A stretch of DNA of 64,000 nt. Origin: Streptomyces aureocirculatus (GTDB taxonomy: Bacteria > Actinomycetota > Actinomycetes > Streptomycetales > Streptomycetaceae). The DNA lies in contig NZ_JOAP01000029.1 of assembly GCF_000720475.1 (NCBI RefSeq), positions 1 through 64,000 on the forward strand, in the 5' to 3' direction. Shown in pieces: positions 1-9,327 of the stretch; position 1 is the first letter of the stretch, and every line of letters begins with the position of its first letter. Position numbers and translations under genes: made by a program. The notes beneath the pieces were generated by a model. The model did no database searches. It saw only the letters and a program-made list of their open reading frames with translations, and was not told where the DNA came from.

Positions 1-3
1 GGT

Positions 4-146
4 GTGGGGAGGGTGTGTCCGGCTCGCGGGGGTGGGGGGTTCGCGGGGGTGCCCGGCTCCCGGGGGTGGGAGTTCGCGGGGGTGCCCGGCTCGCGGGGGT
101 GCCGGGTGGTTCGGGTGCGCCGGGTGGTTCGGGTGTGCCGTGGTGG
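4..146. repeat. GC-rich degenerate tandem repeats at window start
   Basis: The first 146 bases are imperfect direct repeats of GTTCGCGGGGGTGCCCGGCT-like units of about 35 bp, followed by two 18-bp copies of GGGTGGTTCGGGTGYGCC. I see no credible gene here. It lies downstream of the GlxA-family regulator, which ends at 161 on the minus strand. Confidence 0.6.
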
Positions 147-160
147 GGGAGGGGCCGGGG

Positions 161-1135
161 TCAGGGGGCGAAGCGGTGGCGGTAGGCCGAAGGGGTCAGG
201 CCGGTCTCGCGGCGGAGGCGGGCGCGAAGGTTGGCCGCCGTACCAAGGCCACTGCGGTGCGCGACAACATCGAGCCGCCCCTCACCACGCTCGATCAGCC
301 GACAGGCCAACGCGGTGCGCTCCCCGTTCAACCACGCCAACGGCGTCGTACCGAGCTGCGCACGGAACCGCCGATGCAGCGTCGCCGGACTGACCGCCGC
401 CCGCGCGGCGAGCCCCGCGACCGTGAGCGGCTCCCCGAGCCGCTCAAGCGCCCAGGCGAGCAGCGGCCCGAGCGACTCGTCCGGCACCTCGGGCACCGGG
501 CGTTCCACGAACTGCCGCTGCCCGCCGTCCCGGTGCGCGGCGAACACAAGCCGCCGCGAGACCGAGTTGGCGACCTCCGCCCCGAAGTCACGGCGCACGA
601 TGTGCAGCCCGAGATCGAGCGCGGCAGCGCTCCCCGCGGCGGTGAGAATGTCACCGTCGTCGACGAAGAGGACGTCCGGCTCAAGGCGGACCGCGGGAAA
701 GCGGCGCCGGAAGTCACCCGCCCACTGCCAGTGCGCGGTCGCCCTGCGCCCGTCGAGCACCCCCGCCTCTGCGAGCGTGAACGCACCGCTGCAGAAGCCG
801 ACGAGCCGGGCGTCGCGCGCATGGGCCCGGCGCACCGCGTCAAGCACGGCCCGGCGGCGCGGCACCTCCGTATCGGGCCGGTTCGGCACGATCAGTGTGT
901 CCGCCGCCTCGGCCGCCGCCAGCGGCGCGACCCCGGTGAGGGTGAAGAAGCCGTCCCGCATCAGGGTGCGCGGCTCGGGCGAGCACAGCGTGAAGTCGTA
1001 GAGGTCCCGGCCGAGTTCGGGCCTGCGCAGGCCGAAGATCTCGATGGCGCAGCCGATCTCGAAGGGGTTGGAGTTCGCATCGACGAGGGCGACGACACGG
1101 TGGGGCCGCACCCCGTGCGAGTTTTCTTGCGCCAT
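161..1135 (-). CDS. GlxA-family (DJ-1/PfpI plus AraC HTH) transcriptional regulator
   Basis: A 324-residue regulator of the GlxA type. Residues about 10-175 form a DJ-1/PfpI (class I glutamine amidotransferase-like) domain with the elbow motif GFCSGAF around Cys115. Residues about 215-320 form an AraC-type double helix-turn-helix ending in a typical TGLTPSAYR segment. In this family the N-terminal domain is a sensor, not an enzyme. The ATG at 1135 has no Shine-Dalgarno. A TAGAAA -10-like box (1142-1147, minus strand) lies 6 nt before the ATG, so the message may be leaderless. It is divergent from a cupin gene 51 bp away, its most likely target. The effector is unknown. Confidence 0.85.
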   Translation of the reverse strand: MAQENSHGVRPHRVVALVDANSNPFEIGCAIEIFGLRRPELGRDLYDFTLCSPEPRTLMRDGFFTLTGVAPLAAAEAADTLIVPNRPDTEVPRRRAVLDAVRRAHARDARLVGFCSGAFTLAEAGVLDGRRATAHWQWAGDFRRRFPAVRLEPDVLFVDDGDILTAAGSAAALDLGLHIVRRDFGAEVANSVSRRLVFAAHRDGGQRQFVERPVPEVPDESLGPLLAWALERLGEPLTVAGLAARAAVSPATLHRRFRAQLGTTPLAWLNGERTALACRLIERGEGRLDVVAHRSGLGTAANLRARLRRETGLTPSAYRHRFAP

Positions 1136-1186
1136 ATGCGATTTCTAGCACTCGTGGCGCACCCGGCCAAGAACCACGATGAGCCC

Positions 1187-1275
1187 ATGACCCACGACGA
1201 CGATCAGCCCATGACCCACCACGACGATCAGCCCATGACCCGCCACGATCAGCCCACGACCCACCACGATGAACC
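1187..1275 (+). repeat. 24-bp tandem repeat at 5' end of cupin gene
   Basis: Three near-identical 24-bp units (GATCAGCCCATGACCCACCA-like) repeat each with its own ATG. A gain or loss of a unit would keep frame and merely change the length of a His/Asp-rich leader peptide. Confidence 0.7.
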
Positions 1276-1693
1276 CACGACCCCCAAGACCCCCGCCCAC
1301 AGGCCCGCACCCATCGACCTGAGCGAGGCCCTCGCCTCCTTCGACGCCGTGTGGAGCCCTCGCATCGTCACCCACGTCAACGATTACGACGTCCGCGTCG
1401 CCAAGTTCAAGGGCGAGTACATCTGGCACGTCCACGACGACACCGACGAGTTCTTCCTCGTCCTGGACGGAGAGCTGGACATCGCCCTGCGCGACGCCTC
1501 GGGCGAACGCACCGTCACGCTGTCCAAAGGCTCCGTCTTCACGGTGCCGCGCGGCACCGAGCACAAGCCGGTCGCGCACTCCGGCGCCTCGGCCCTGCTC
1601 TTCGAGCCCACGGGAACACTGACGGTGGGGGACCGGCACGACGAGGTCCCGGACCGCGTGGACGCGACGACGGGCCACGCACTGGACCTCTGA
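1187..1693 (+). CDS. cupin-domain protein
   Basis: A 168-residue single-domain cupin. The core (about residues 45-150) has cupin motif 1, with a WHVHDDTDEFFLVLDGE signature (HxH and a downstream Glu as metal ligands), and motif 2, GSVFTVPRGTEHKP. Specific function cannot be assigned. The first 33 residues are a His/Asp-rich tandem repeat (MTHDDDQP-like units, 24 bp in DNA) containing three in-frame ATGs at 1187, 1211 and 1235, so the true start is uncertain and the conserved protein begins only near PAPIDLSEAL. It is divergent from the GlxA-type regulator. Confidence 0.8.
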   Translation: MTHDDDQPMTHHDDQPMTRHDQPTTHHDEPTTPKTPAHRPAPIDLSEALASFDAVWSPRIVTHVNDYDVRVAKFKGEYIWHVHDDTDEFFLVLDGELDIALRDASGERTVTLSKGSVFTVPRGTEHKPVAHSGASALLFEPTGTLTVGDRHDEVPDRVDATTGHALDL

Positions 1694-1713
1694 GCCTCCG
1701 GCCCCCCAACCGG

Positions 1714-2163
1714 TCAGTGCAGGCAGAACTCGTTCCCCTCCGGGTCCGCAAGGACCACCCAGCCCGTGCCCGCCTCTTCCACATGGCGAAGGGCGGTCGC
1801 ACCGAGCGCCTCCAGGCGGGCCAGTTCCTCGTCACGGGTGCCGGGCGTGGAGTGCACGTCGATGTGCAGCCGGTTCTTGCCGGACTTCGTCTCCGGGACG
1901 CGCTGGAAGAGCAGCCGCCGGCCGAGGCCCGTGCCGTTCTCCTCGTCGTACGGATCGTCGGGATGCCGTACGGCGATGAGATCGCGGAAGCTGCGCCGCC
2001 CCCGGAAGTCGACGGTCTCCGCCTCGCTCACGGCGCCGAAGCCGAGCAGCCGCTCGATCAGGGCGCTGTTGTCCTCGACCTCGTACCCCAGCGTCTCGCC
2101 CCAGAAGGCGGCCTGGGCATGCGGGTCCCGCGCGTCGATGACGAGTTTCCAGTGCAGGGTCAT
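1714..2163 (-). CDS. VOC-family (glyoxalase/bleomycin-resistance fold) protein
   Basis: A 149-residue protein with two beta-alpha-beta-beta-beta modules of the vicinal oxygen chelate superfamily. It starts MTLHWKLVIDARDPHAQAAF and carries the late motif GTGWVVLADPEGNEFCLH with the conserved DPEGNEFC. NRLHIDVH gives a likely metal ligand. Substrate unknown: this subfamily contains many uncharacterised 'VOC family proteins'. ATG 2163 is chosen because it sits just after the divergent palindromic promoter. The partner across the promoter is the CGNR zinc-finger protein. Confidence 0.85.
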   Translation of the reverse strand: MTLHWKLVIDARDPHAQAAFWGETLGYEVEDNSALIERLLGFGAVSEAETVDFRGRRSFRDLIAVRHPDDPYDEENGTGLGRRLLFQRVPETKSGKNRLHIDVHSTPGTRDEELARLEALGATALRHVEEAGTGWVVLADPEGNEFCLH

Positions 2164-2172
2164 GATGTCATC

Positions 2173-2193
2173 GTAACCAGTTATAGTGGTTAC
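2173..2193. promoter_or_regulatory. palindromic operator and divergent promoter, VOC / CGNR genes
   Basis: Perfect 7-bp arms GTAACCA-N7-TGGTTAC. The 7-nt centre carries a -10 on each strand: TATAGT (2182-2187, plus) and TATAAC (2185-2180, minus). The plus-strand box lies 6 nt before GTG 2194, so the CGNR mRNA probably starts at its start codon. A protein bound here would cover both promoters. Confidence 0.7.
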
Positions 2194-2856
2194 GTGGCAA
2201 CAGGAGGAGCGGACGGCGCGGCGAAAGCCGGTGCCGGTGCCGGTGCCGGTGCCGGTGCCGGTGCCGGTGCGGACACGGACGCGGGCGTGATCATGCGTCC
2301 GCCGGACGGGCAGGTCTACCGGTTCGACCCGGGAGCCCTGTGCCTGGAGCTGCTCGCCACGGGAGGCCCCGGCGCCTTCGCCCGCTTCGAGACGCTGCAC
2401 GCTCCGGCGGACCTGCTGGCGTGGACGGCGCAGAGCCGCATCGGGCCCTGCCCCGGACTGACCGCCACCGAGCGGGAGCTGGCGGCCGTCCGGGAGCTGC
2501 GTGACGCCCTGTTCCTGTTCACGGCCGACCACGCCCACGGCCGCCCCTGGGACCCCCGGCACCTGGAACTGCTCAACGACGCGGCGGCCGCGCCCCCGCT
2601 CGCCGCCCGCATCGAGGCGGACGGCAGCCGCGCCTGGGCGCCGGGCGCCACCGCCACCGGGCTCCTCTCGACGGTCGCCCGCGACGCCGTCGACCTCTTC
2701 ACCGGCCCGCACGCCTCCCGCGTACGCGAATGCGCCGCGCACGACTGCTTCCTGCTCTTCGTGGACACCTCGCGCCCCGGACGGCGGCGCTGGTGCGCGA
2801 TGGAGCGCTGCGGGAACAGGGCGAAGGCCCGCACACACCGGGCCACCAAGGCGTAA
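2194..2856 (+). CDS. CGNR zinc-finger / ABATE-domain putative regulator
   Basis: A 220-residue protein with an N-terminal ABATE-like domain and a C-terminal CGNR zinc finger (C-x4-C in ECAAHDCF, then WCAMERCGNRAKA) within the last ~40 residues. The family is thought to bind DNA, and the palindrome directly before it suggests autoregulation. The GTG at 2194 is preferred (leaderless, directly after the operator). The alternative ATG at 2293 would remove an Ala-Gly run encoded by a (GCCGGT)n microsatellite and gives a protein starting MRPPDGQVYRFDPG, which is where family conservation begins. Confidence 0.8.
   Translation: MATGGADGAAKAGAGAGAGAGAGAGADTDAGVIMRPPDGQVYRFDPGALCLELLATGGPGAFARFETLHAPADLLAWTAQSRIGPCPGLTATERELAAVRELRDALFLFTADHAHGRPWDPRHLELLNDAAAAPPLAARIEADGSRAWAPGATATGLLSTVARDAVDLFTGPHASRVRECAAHDCFLLFVDTSRPGRRRWCAMERCGNRAKARTHRATKA
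2227..2270 (+). repeat. (GCCGGT)n hexanucleotide microsatellite
   Basis: About seven uninterrupted GCCGGT units encode an (AG)n run near the N-terminus of the CGNR protein. Slippage by whole units keeps the reading frame. Confidence 0.85.
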
Positions 2857-2910
2857 CCACCCCGGCCTCCCGCCCCCGGGTGCCTTACCCGGCCCTGTCC
2901 CCGCCTGCCC

Positions 2911-3429
2911 CTACGCCTGCGTGCCGGTGGCCGACTCCTCCGCGGCGACCCGCGCGTCGTACGCCGACCGTGCCGCCGCCACCTCGTACTGGTGCTCCTC
3001 CGTCCAGGTGACCAGGGCCCGGATGGTGTGGTGCAACGTGCCGCCGAGCGGCGTGAGTTCATAGTCGACGCGCGGCGGCACCACCGGATGCACCGTGCGC
3101 CGCACCAGGCCGTCGCGCTCCAGTTGGCGCAGCGTGACCGTCAGCATGCGCTGGCTGATGCCGTCGATCTCGCGCCGCAGCTCCGTGAAGCGCAGGCGGC
3201 GCCGCTCCAGGAGCGCGATGACGAGCAGTGACCACTTGTCGGCCACGCGGTCCAGGATCTGCCGCACCTGACAGTCCTCACGGGTGTCCCACTGAAAGGG
3301 ATCGTTATCCCCGTAGCCCTGGGTCTCCCCATAGTCCTGGCCCTCCACGCTGCCCTGGCCCTCCACGGTGCCCTCGGTCTCCACGGTGCCCTCGCAGTGC
3401 CTCGGTGACTTCAAAGTGCCTTCTTCCAC
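2911..3429 (-). CDS. HxlR-family transcriptional regulator
   Basis: The core, about residues 45-150 (DTREDCQVRQILDRVADKWS, LRFTELRREIDGISQRML, LRQLERDGLVRR), is a classic HxlR winged helix with the conserved early cysteine. The family senses redox or electrophiles and often controls a divergent efflux or reductase gene, here the MFS gene at 3540. The first ~45 residues are a Gly/Glu/Thr-rich repeat (EGTVETEGTVEGQG) not typical of the family. The GTG at 3429 is the longest start. A downstream GTG within the repeat could be the real one. Confidence 0.8.
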   Translation of the reverse strand: MEEGTLKSPRHCEGTVETEGTVEGQGSVEGQDYGETQGYGDNDPFQWDTREDCQVRQILDRVADKWSLLVIALLERRRLRFTELRREIDGISQRMLTVTLRQLERDGLVRRTVHPVVPPRVDYELTPLGGTLHHTIRALVTWTEEHQYEVAAARSAYDARVAAEESATGTQA

Positions 3430-3457
3430 CTCTGTCGATGCTGCCGCAGGATGCCAA

Positions 3458-3495
3458 TGGTTACAAGAAGGAACCGGCCGTCGTCGGAGTAACCA
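3458..3495. promoter_or_regulatory. inverted TGGTTAC / GTAACCA half-sites, HxlR-MFS intergenic
   Basis: TGGTTAC at 3458-3464 and GTAACCA at 3489-3495 are perfect inverted half-sites separated by 24 nt, between the divergent HxlR and MFS genes. The half-site is identical to that of the VOC/CGNR operator at 2173-2193, with the arms in the opposite order. Confidence 0.5.
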
Positions 3496-3539
3496 CGACC
3501 CCGGCCCTCATCCCCATCGCCACCGCCGAAGGAGTCGTC

Positions 3540-5162
3540 ATGGGCGCCCGCGCCAGGACATTGCTGCTGGTTCTCTGCGGAACGGTCTTCCTGGAGGGCG
3601 CCGACATCGCCATGCTCGCCGTGGCCGTTCCCAGCATCCGGTCCGACCTGGGCCTGTCGACCGGCACCTCGGCCTGGGTGATCAGCGCGTACGTCCTCGG
3701 GTACGCGGGCTTCACGCTGCTCGGCGGCCGCGCCGCCGACCTGCTCGGCAGGCGGCGGATGTTCCTCACCTGGCTCGGGGTCTTCATCGCCTTCTCCGGG
3801 CTCGGCGGGTTCGCCACCGAGGGCTGGATGCTGCTCGTGGCGCGGTTCGTGACGGGGGTGTCCGCGGCGTTCATGACACCGGCCGCGATGTCGATCATCA
3901 CTACCTCGTACGCGGAGGGGCCCGAGCGCGACCGGGCGCTGCTGATCTTCGCCGGGACGTCCGCGGGCGGTTTCTCGCTCGGCCTGGTCGTCGGCGGGCT
4001 GCTCACCGAACTCGACTGGCGGTGGGTGTTCTTCGCACCGGTGCTCGTCGCGGCCGTGATCCTCGCGGGGGCGCTCCGCCTCATCCCGAAGGCGAAGGCG
4101 AAGGCGAAGGCGACGGCGACCGCGGCAGAGGCGACGCAGTCACCGCGGACACCGGAGACGAGCGTCCTCAAGGGCTTCGACCTGCCGGGCGCAACCGCGG
4201 CCGCTGGCGCCATGCTGCTCCTCGCCCTCGGCATCGTCCGGCTCGAACACGGCCTCGCCGACTGGCCGTTCACGGCCGCCGCCCTGACCGCGGGCCTGCT
4301 GCTCGTCGCCGCCTTCGTGGGGATCGAGCGGCGCGCGGCACAGCCACTCGTGCGGCTCGGGATATTCCGTACGGGGTCGGTGGTGCGGGCCGGGCTCGGG
4401 GCGCTGCTGTACCTCGGGGCCTTCATGGGCTTCCAGCTCGTCCTGACGCTCTACCTCCAGGACCTGCGGGGCTGGTCGTCCTGGCAGACCGCCGTCGCCA
4501 TGGTCGTCCTTGGCTGCGACGTGTTCCTGTCGCCGACGCTCACACCGCGCCTGGTGCGGCGGTACGGCAACACACGCGTGATCCTCGGCGGCTTCGTACT
4601 GGCACTCCTGGCGTACGTCATGTTCCTGCCGGTCGGCATGGACTGGCCGTATCTGCTGATGTTCCCCACGCTGCTCCTGGCCGGGATCGGCTTCGCGCTC
4701 ACGCTCGGGCCGCAGATGATCGCGGCGACGGACGGTGTGGCCGAGCATGAGCAGGGTCTGGCGAGCGGTCTTCTGCAGACGGCCACGCAGTTCGGCGCCG
4801 CGATCGGGATATCCGCGGTGACGGCCGTCATCGGCCTGGTCTCGGCGGGCTCGCACACGGGGGGCTCGCACACGGGCGCGGGGCCGGGCGCCGGAGCGGA
4901 CCCGGCGGATCTGTCGGCGTTCCGCTGGGCCCTTGTCGTCCCGGTGGTCATGGCGGCCCTCGGCGTCATCGTCGCGGCGGTCGGCGTACGCGGGGGGACG
5001 GGCAGGGACGGAACGGGCGGGGGCGGTTCCGGCAGGGGTGGAACGGGCGCGGGCGGGGCGCGCACGGGCGGCAGGGGTTCCCTGCCGGTCGCGGGCGGCG
5101 CTCAGCCCACCGCCCCGAGCGAGCCGGTGGACGTACGCGCGGCGGCCAGCGAGGCGCGGTAG
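3540..5162 (+). CDS. MFS drug-efflux-type transporter (DHA2-like)
   Basis: A 540-residue major facilitator with many hydrophobic helices. Motif A-like GGRAADLLGRRRMFL follows helix 2, and an early acidic motif (FLEGADIAMLAVAVPSI) matches the DHA2 LDxTIVNVALP box. It probably exports a hydrophobic compound by proton antiport. ATG 3540 follows the strong RBS GAAGGAG. A KAKAKAKATATA run lies in the central loop, and the last ~50 residues are Gly/Arg-rich and probably disordered. The 3' end overlaps the convergent AraC gene by 61 bp. Control by the divergent HxlR regulator is inferred. Confidence 0.85.
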   Translation: MGARARTLLLVLCGTVFLEGADIAMLAVAVPSIRSDLGLSTGTSAWVISAYVLGYAGFTLLGGRAADLLGRRRMFLTWLGVFIAFSGLGGFATEGWMLLVARFVTGVSAAFMTPAAMSIITTSYAEGPERDRALLIFAGTSAGGFSLGLVVGGLLTELDWRWVFFAPVLVAAVILAGALRLIPKAKAKAKATATAAEATQSPRTPETSVLKGFDLPGATAAAGAMLLLALGIVRLEHGLADWPFTAAALTAGLLLVAAFVGIERRAAQPLVRLGIFRTGSVVRAGLGALLYLGAFMGFQLVLTLYLQDLRGWSSWQTAVAMVVLGCDVFLSPTLTPRLVRRYGNTRVILGGFVLALLAYVMFLPVGMDWPYLLMFPTLLLAGIGFALTLGPQMIAATDGVAEHEQGLASGLLQTATQFGAAIGISAVTAVIGLVSAGSHTGGSHTGAGPGAGADPADLSAFRWALVVPVVMAALGVIVAAVGVRGGTGRDGTGGGGSGRGGTGAGGARTGGRGSLPVAGGAQPTAPSEPVDVRAAASEAR

Positions 5163-5971
5163 CCGCTCGGCGCGATGCCCCGGATCCGTTTGAAGGCGTC
5201 GCTGAAGCCGTACCCGTCGGCGTACCCCACCTGCCCCGCCACCGCGGCGACCGTCGCGCCCGGCTCGGCGAGCAGCTCGGCGGCGAGCGCCATGCGCCAC
5301 TCGGTGAGGTACGCCATCGGGGGCCTGCCGACCAGTTCGCTGAAGTTCCTGGCGAACGCCGCGCGCGAGACCTGGGCGCGCGCGGCGAGCGTCGCCACCG
5401 TCCAGGGCCTGGCCGGCTCGTCGTGCATGGCCCGCAGGGCGGGACCCACCACCTCGTCACCGAGCGCGCGGTACCAGGCGGGCGGACGGGCGTCGGGCAG
5501 GTCGAACCACCCGCTCAGGGTGCAGGCCAGCATCCAGTCGAACATCCGGTCCCGCACGAACTGGCGCCCCGGTTTGCCGGAGGCCACCTCGGCGGCGATC
5601 AGCTCCACGACGGGCACGTTCTCCGCGCCGGTCGGTACGACGAGCAGCGGCGGCAGCGCGCCGATCAGGCGTCGGCCCACGGAGCCGTCCAGCCGGTAGG
5701 CCCCGGCGATCAGTTCGCTCTCGCCCGCGGCCGGATCCGCGGCGCACACCGTGAACGGCACGGTGGTGCAGACGACCGCGGCGTCACGCTCGCGCAGGAC
5801 CCGCGATTCACCCGACGACATCACGATCCGCGCCGTGCCGCGCACCACCACCACCAGTTCGAGCGCCGCGCCACCTGCGCACGCCACCTCCCACGGGCCG
5901 ACCTGGACGGCGCGTTCGAACAGCGCGCCGTCCGCGCGTACCCCTCGCAGCAGGTCCCCCAGAGCGTCCAT
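5102..5971 (-). CDS. AraC-family transcriptional regulator with N-terminal cupin
   Basis: A 289-residue regulator. The N-terminal ~170 residues are a cupin_6-type sensor (MDALGDLLRGVRADGALFER, LELVVVVRGTARIV). The C-terminal ~100 residues are an AraC double HTH (TVATLAARAQVSRAAFARNF and VAAVAGQVGYADGYGFSDAF, then APSGYR). ATG 5971 is preferred because family members start at MDxL and a GGGGAG lies next to it. A longer GTG start at 5992 adds seven residues. It is divergent from the NmrA-like reductase gene, the likely target. Family members commonly control such oxidoreductases. Confidence 0.85.
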   Translation of the reverse strand: MDALGDLLRGVRADGALFERAVQVGPWEVACAGGAALELVVVVRGTARIVMSSGESRVLRERDAAVVCTTVPFTVCAADPAAGESELIAGAYRLDGSVGRRLIGALPPLLVVPTGAENVPVVELIAAEVASGKPGRQFVRDRMFDWMLACTLSGWFDLPDARPPAWYRALGDEVVGPALRAMHDEPARPWTVATLAARAQVSRAAFARNFSELVGRPPMAYLTEWRMALAAELLAEPGATVAAVAGQVGYADGYGFSDAFKRIRGIAPSGYRASLAAARTSTGSLGAVG

Positions 5972-6051
5972 CTCCCCACGGTAGACGGACACCCATCCGA
6001 TGGAGACGGATTCCCATGTACTCCGTGCGACAGAGGAAGTTGGCTTGCCCC

Positions 6052-6957
6052 ATGACGATCGCAGAGCAGACCGCAGAGCAGACCGCAGGACGCATCAGCG
6101 AGCAGACCGCAGGACGCATCAGCGAGCTGAACGCCGTCGGTCCCGTCCTCGTCCTCGGTGCCACCGGCAAGACGGGGCGCCGCGTCGTGGCCAGGCTCCG
6201 TGACGCGGGGCGCACCGTGCGCGCCGCCTCCCGCGGCGCCGAGACCCGCTTCGACTGGATGGACCGCGCCACGTGGGCGTCCGCCCTCGACGGCATGCGG
6301 GCCCTCTGTCTGGTCGCCCCGCCCGATCCGGAACCGATCGCCGACTTCGTCGCCGAGGCCAAGGCGGCGGGCGTGCGGCGCTTCGTGGTCCTTTCGGGCC
6401 GCGGCGTGCACCGGTACGGGATGGCCTTCGAGCCTTCCCTGGCCGAGGCGGAGCGCGCGGTCCGTGAGGCCGACGTCGACTGGACGCTGATCAGGCCCAA
6501 CAGCTTCGCGCAGAACTTCGCCGAGGACCTCTACGCGGTGCCCCTGCGCGCGGGCCTGCTGGCCCTGCCGGTGGGTGCCGTCGCGGAGCCGTTCATCGAC
6601 ATGGAGGACGTCGCGGAGGTGGCGGTCGCCCTGCTCACCGAGGAGGGCCACTCGTACCGTACGTACGAACTCTCCGGGCCCCGCGCGCTCACCTTCGCCG
6701 AGGTGACGGCGGAGATCTCGGCGGTGTCCGGGCGGCCGATGCGCTTCGAGGCGGTCACGGCGGAGCGGTACGTGGCGGACCTGACCGCGCGCGGCATGAC
6801 CGAGGAGGAAGCCCGCTCACTCGCCTACGTCCACGTCTTCCTCTCCGAGGGGCACAACACCGAGCCCACGACGGACGTCCGGTACATCCTCGGCCGTGAG
6901 CCCCGCGACTTCTCGGAGTACGTGAAGTCGGTGGCGGCAGCGGGCATCTGGACCTGA
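6052..6957 (+). CDS. NmrA/SDR-type NAD(P)H-binding oxidoreductase
   Basis: A 301-residue Rossmann-fold protein. The nucleotide-binding loop VLVLGATGKTGRRVVARL lies near residue 32, followed by VVLSGRGVHRYG and WTLIRPNSFAQNFAED. It belongs to the NmrA-like / atypical SDR group of putative NAD(P)H-dependent reductases or redox sensors, substrate unknown. The first 28 residues contain a tandem repeat (EQTAGRISEQTAGRISE, 24 bp in DNA) that is unlikely to be part of the fold. ATG 6016 is an alternative start. It is divergent from the AraC-type regulator, and an ATCCG...CGGAT inverted repeat (about 5995-6011) lies between them. Confidence 0.8.
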   Translation: MTIAEQTAEQTAGRISEQTAGRISELNAVGPVLVLGATGKTGRRVVARLRDAGRTVRAASRGAETRFDWMDRATWASALDGMRALCLVAPPDPEPIADFVAEAKAAGVRRFVVLSGRGVHRYGMAFEPSLAEAERAVREADVDWTLIRPNSFAQNFAEDLYAVPLRAGLLALPVGAVAEPFIDMEDVAEVAVALLTEEGHSYRTYELSGPRALTFAEVTAEISAVSGRPMRFEAVTAERYVADLTARGMTEEEARSLAYVHVFLSEGHNTEPTTDVRYILGREPRDFSEYVKSVAAAGIWT

Positions 6958-6960
6958 GCC

Positions 6961-7042
6961 GCCGGTCAGCCCACGCGACATGCCGGTCAGCCCACGCGTC
7001 ACGCAGGTCAGCCCGCGCGTGACGCCGGTCACCCGCGCGTCA
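6961..7042. repeat. 21-bp tandem repeat in convergent intergenic region
   Basis: Four copies of a 21-bp unit (GCCGGTCAGCCCACGCGACA-like; 6961, 6982, 7003, 7024). It fills the gap between the reductase stop and the RarD stop and ends at the RarD stop codon. Confidence 0.8.
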
Positions 7043-8038
7043 GGCCGCGGGTTCCCGCTTCGGGCGCGCGGGCGGCGCGGCGTCCTGCGTGGCGTCCTGC
7101 GTGGCGGCGGCCGCCGCCACCCGCGCGGCAGCCAGCTTCACCGCGTTCCGCCGTGCCGTCCGCAGCGCGTCCCAGGTGAGCAGCGCGAGCGCCAGCCACA
7201 CGAGGGCGAAACCGGCCCACCGCTCGGGCGGCATCTCCTCGTGGAAGTACAGGATTCCGCACAGGAACTGGAAGACGGGCGCCAGGTACTGGAGCAGCCC
7301 CAGCGTCGACAGCGGCACCCGGATCGCGGCGGCACCGAAGCAGACCATCGGCGCCGCCGTCACCACGCCGGTCGCGGCGAGCAGCGCACCGTGCCCGAAC
7401 CCCTCCGCGGCGAAGGTCCCCTGCCCCTGGGTGCCGAGCCACAGCAGAAAGCCGACCGCGGGCAGGAACTGCACGGCGGTCTCGGCGGCGAGCGACTCCA
7501 GGCCGCCGAGGTTGACCTTCTTCTTGACCAGGCCGTACGTCGCGAAGGAGAAGGCGAGGCAGAGGGAGATCCAGGGCGGGCGGCCGTAGCCGACGGTGAG
7601 GACGATGACGGAGGCGGCGCCGATGCCGACCGCGGCCCACTGCACGGGGCGCAGCCGCTCGCCGAGCAGCAGGACGCCGATCGCGATGGTGACCAGCGGG
7701 TTGACGAAGTAGCCGAGGGACGCCTCGACGACGTGGCCCGCGTTCACGGCCCAGATGTAGACGCCCCAGTTGATGGTGATCACCACGGCGGCGATCGTCA
7801 CCAGGCCCAGCTTGCGCGGCTGGCGCAGCAGCTCGCCCGCCCACGCCCAGCGCCGCACGACGAGCAGCGCGATGCCGACCACCACGAGGGACCAGGCCAT
7901 CCGGTGCGCCAGGATCTCGCCCGCGCTCGCCGGCTTGAGGAGCGGCCAGAACAGGGGGACGAGCCCCCACATGCCGTACGCCGCGAAGCCGTTCAGGAGT
8001 CCTGTGCGTGCCTCGGCCCTCGCCTGCGCTGGGGTCAC
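7040..8038 (-). CDS. rarD: RarD/EamA-family permease
   Basis: A 332-residue membrane protein with about ten hydrophobic helices in two EamA halves. GLLNGFAAYGMWGLVPLFWP, ILAHRMAWS and INWGVYIWAVNAGHVVEASL are hallmarks of RarD (DMT superfamily), named from chloramphenicol-sensitivity phenotypes but of unproven substrate. GTG 8038 is chosen because AAGGAGGAG ends two bases upstream. The longer ORF would add a cationic 24-residue leader without an RBS. The last ~35 residues are Ala/Lys-rich. Confidence 0.88.
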   Translation of the reverse strand: MTPAQARAEARTGLLNGFAAYGMWGLVPLFWPLLKPASAGEILAHRMAWSLVVVGIALLVVRRWAWAGELLRQPRKLGLVTIAAVVITINWGVYIWAVNAGHVVEASLGYFVNPLVTIAIGVLLLGERLRPVQWAAVGIGAASVIVLTVGYGRPPWISLCLAFSFATYGLVKKKVNLGGLESLAAETAVQFLPAVGFLLWLGTQGQGTFAAEGFGHGALLAATGVVTAAPMVCFGAAAIRVPLSTLGLLQYLAPVFQFLCGILYFHEEMPPERWAGFALVWLALALLTWDALRTARRNAVKLAAARVAAAAATQDATQDAAPPARPKREPAA

Positions 8039-8184
8039 GGCTCCTCCTTGGTACTGGGCTGCCCGACGCTGCCGAGCACGAAGGTAGCGCCCCCACACGA
8101 CCGCTGTCATGTCCGTATCGCCATACGGTCATGACACCCGCTGGTCGCGGGGGCCCGGACACGCGGCGAGGCCCGGACATGCGG

Positions 8185-8220
8185 CGAGGCCCGGTCCTGA
8201 CGGAGCAGGACCGGGCCTCG
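8185..8220. terminator. intrinsic terminator after korB
   Basis: A perfect 15-bp stem CGAGGCCCGGTCCTG / CAGGACCGGGCCTCG with a 6-nt loop, 24 nt past the korB stop (minus strand). No U-tract follows, as is common in Streptomyces. Just beyond it (8150-8187) lie two 18-bp direct repeats of ACAYGCGGCGAGGCCCGG. Confidence 0.8.
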
Positions 8221-8244
8221 GACGTGGGGGCGGGCGGCCGGCGG

Positions 8245-9319
<1,075 letters not shown>

Positions 9320-9327
<8 letters not shown>

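Noticed and set aside
2-1693. A 563-codon frame covering the GlxA-type regulator on the opposite strand and running into the cupin gene
   Set aside because: Only the last 168 codons (cupin) look like a protein. The rest is antisense to a well-supported AraC-type gene.
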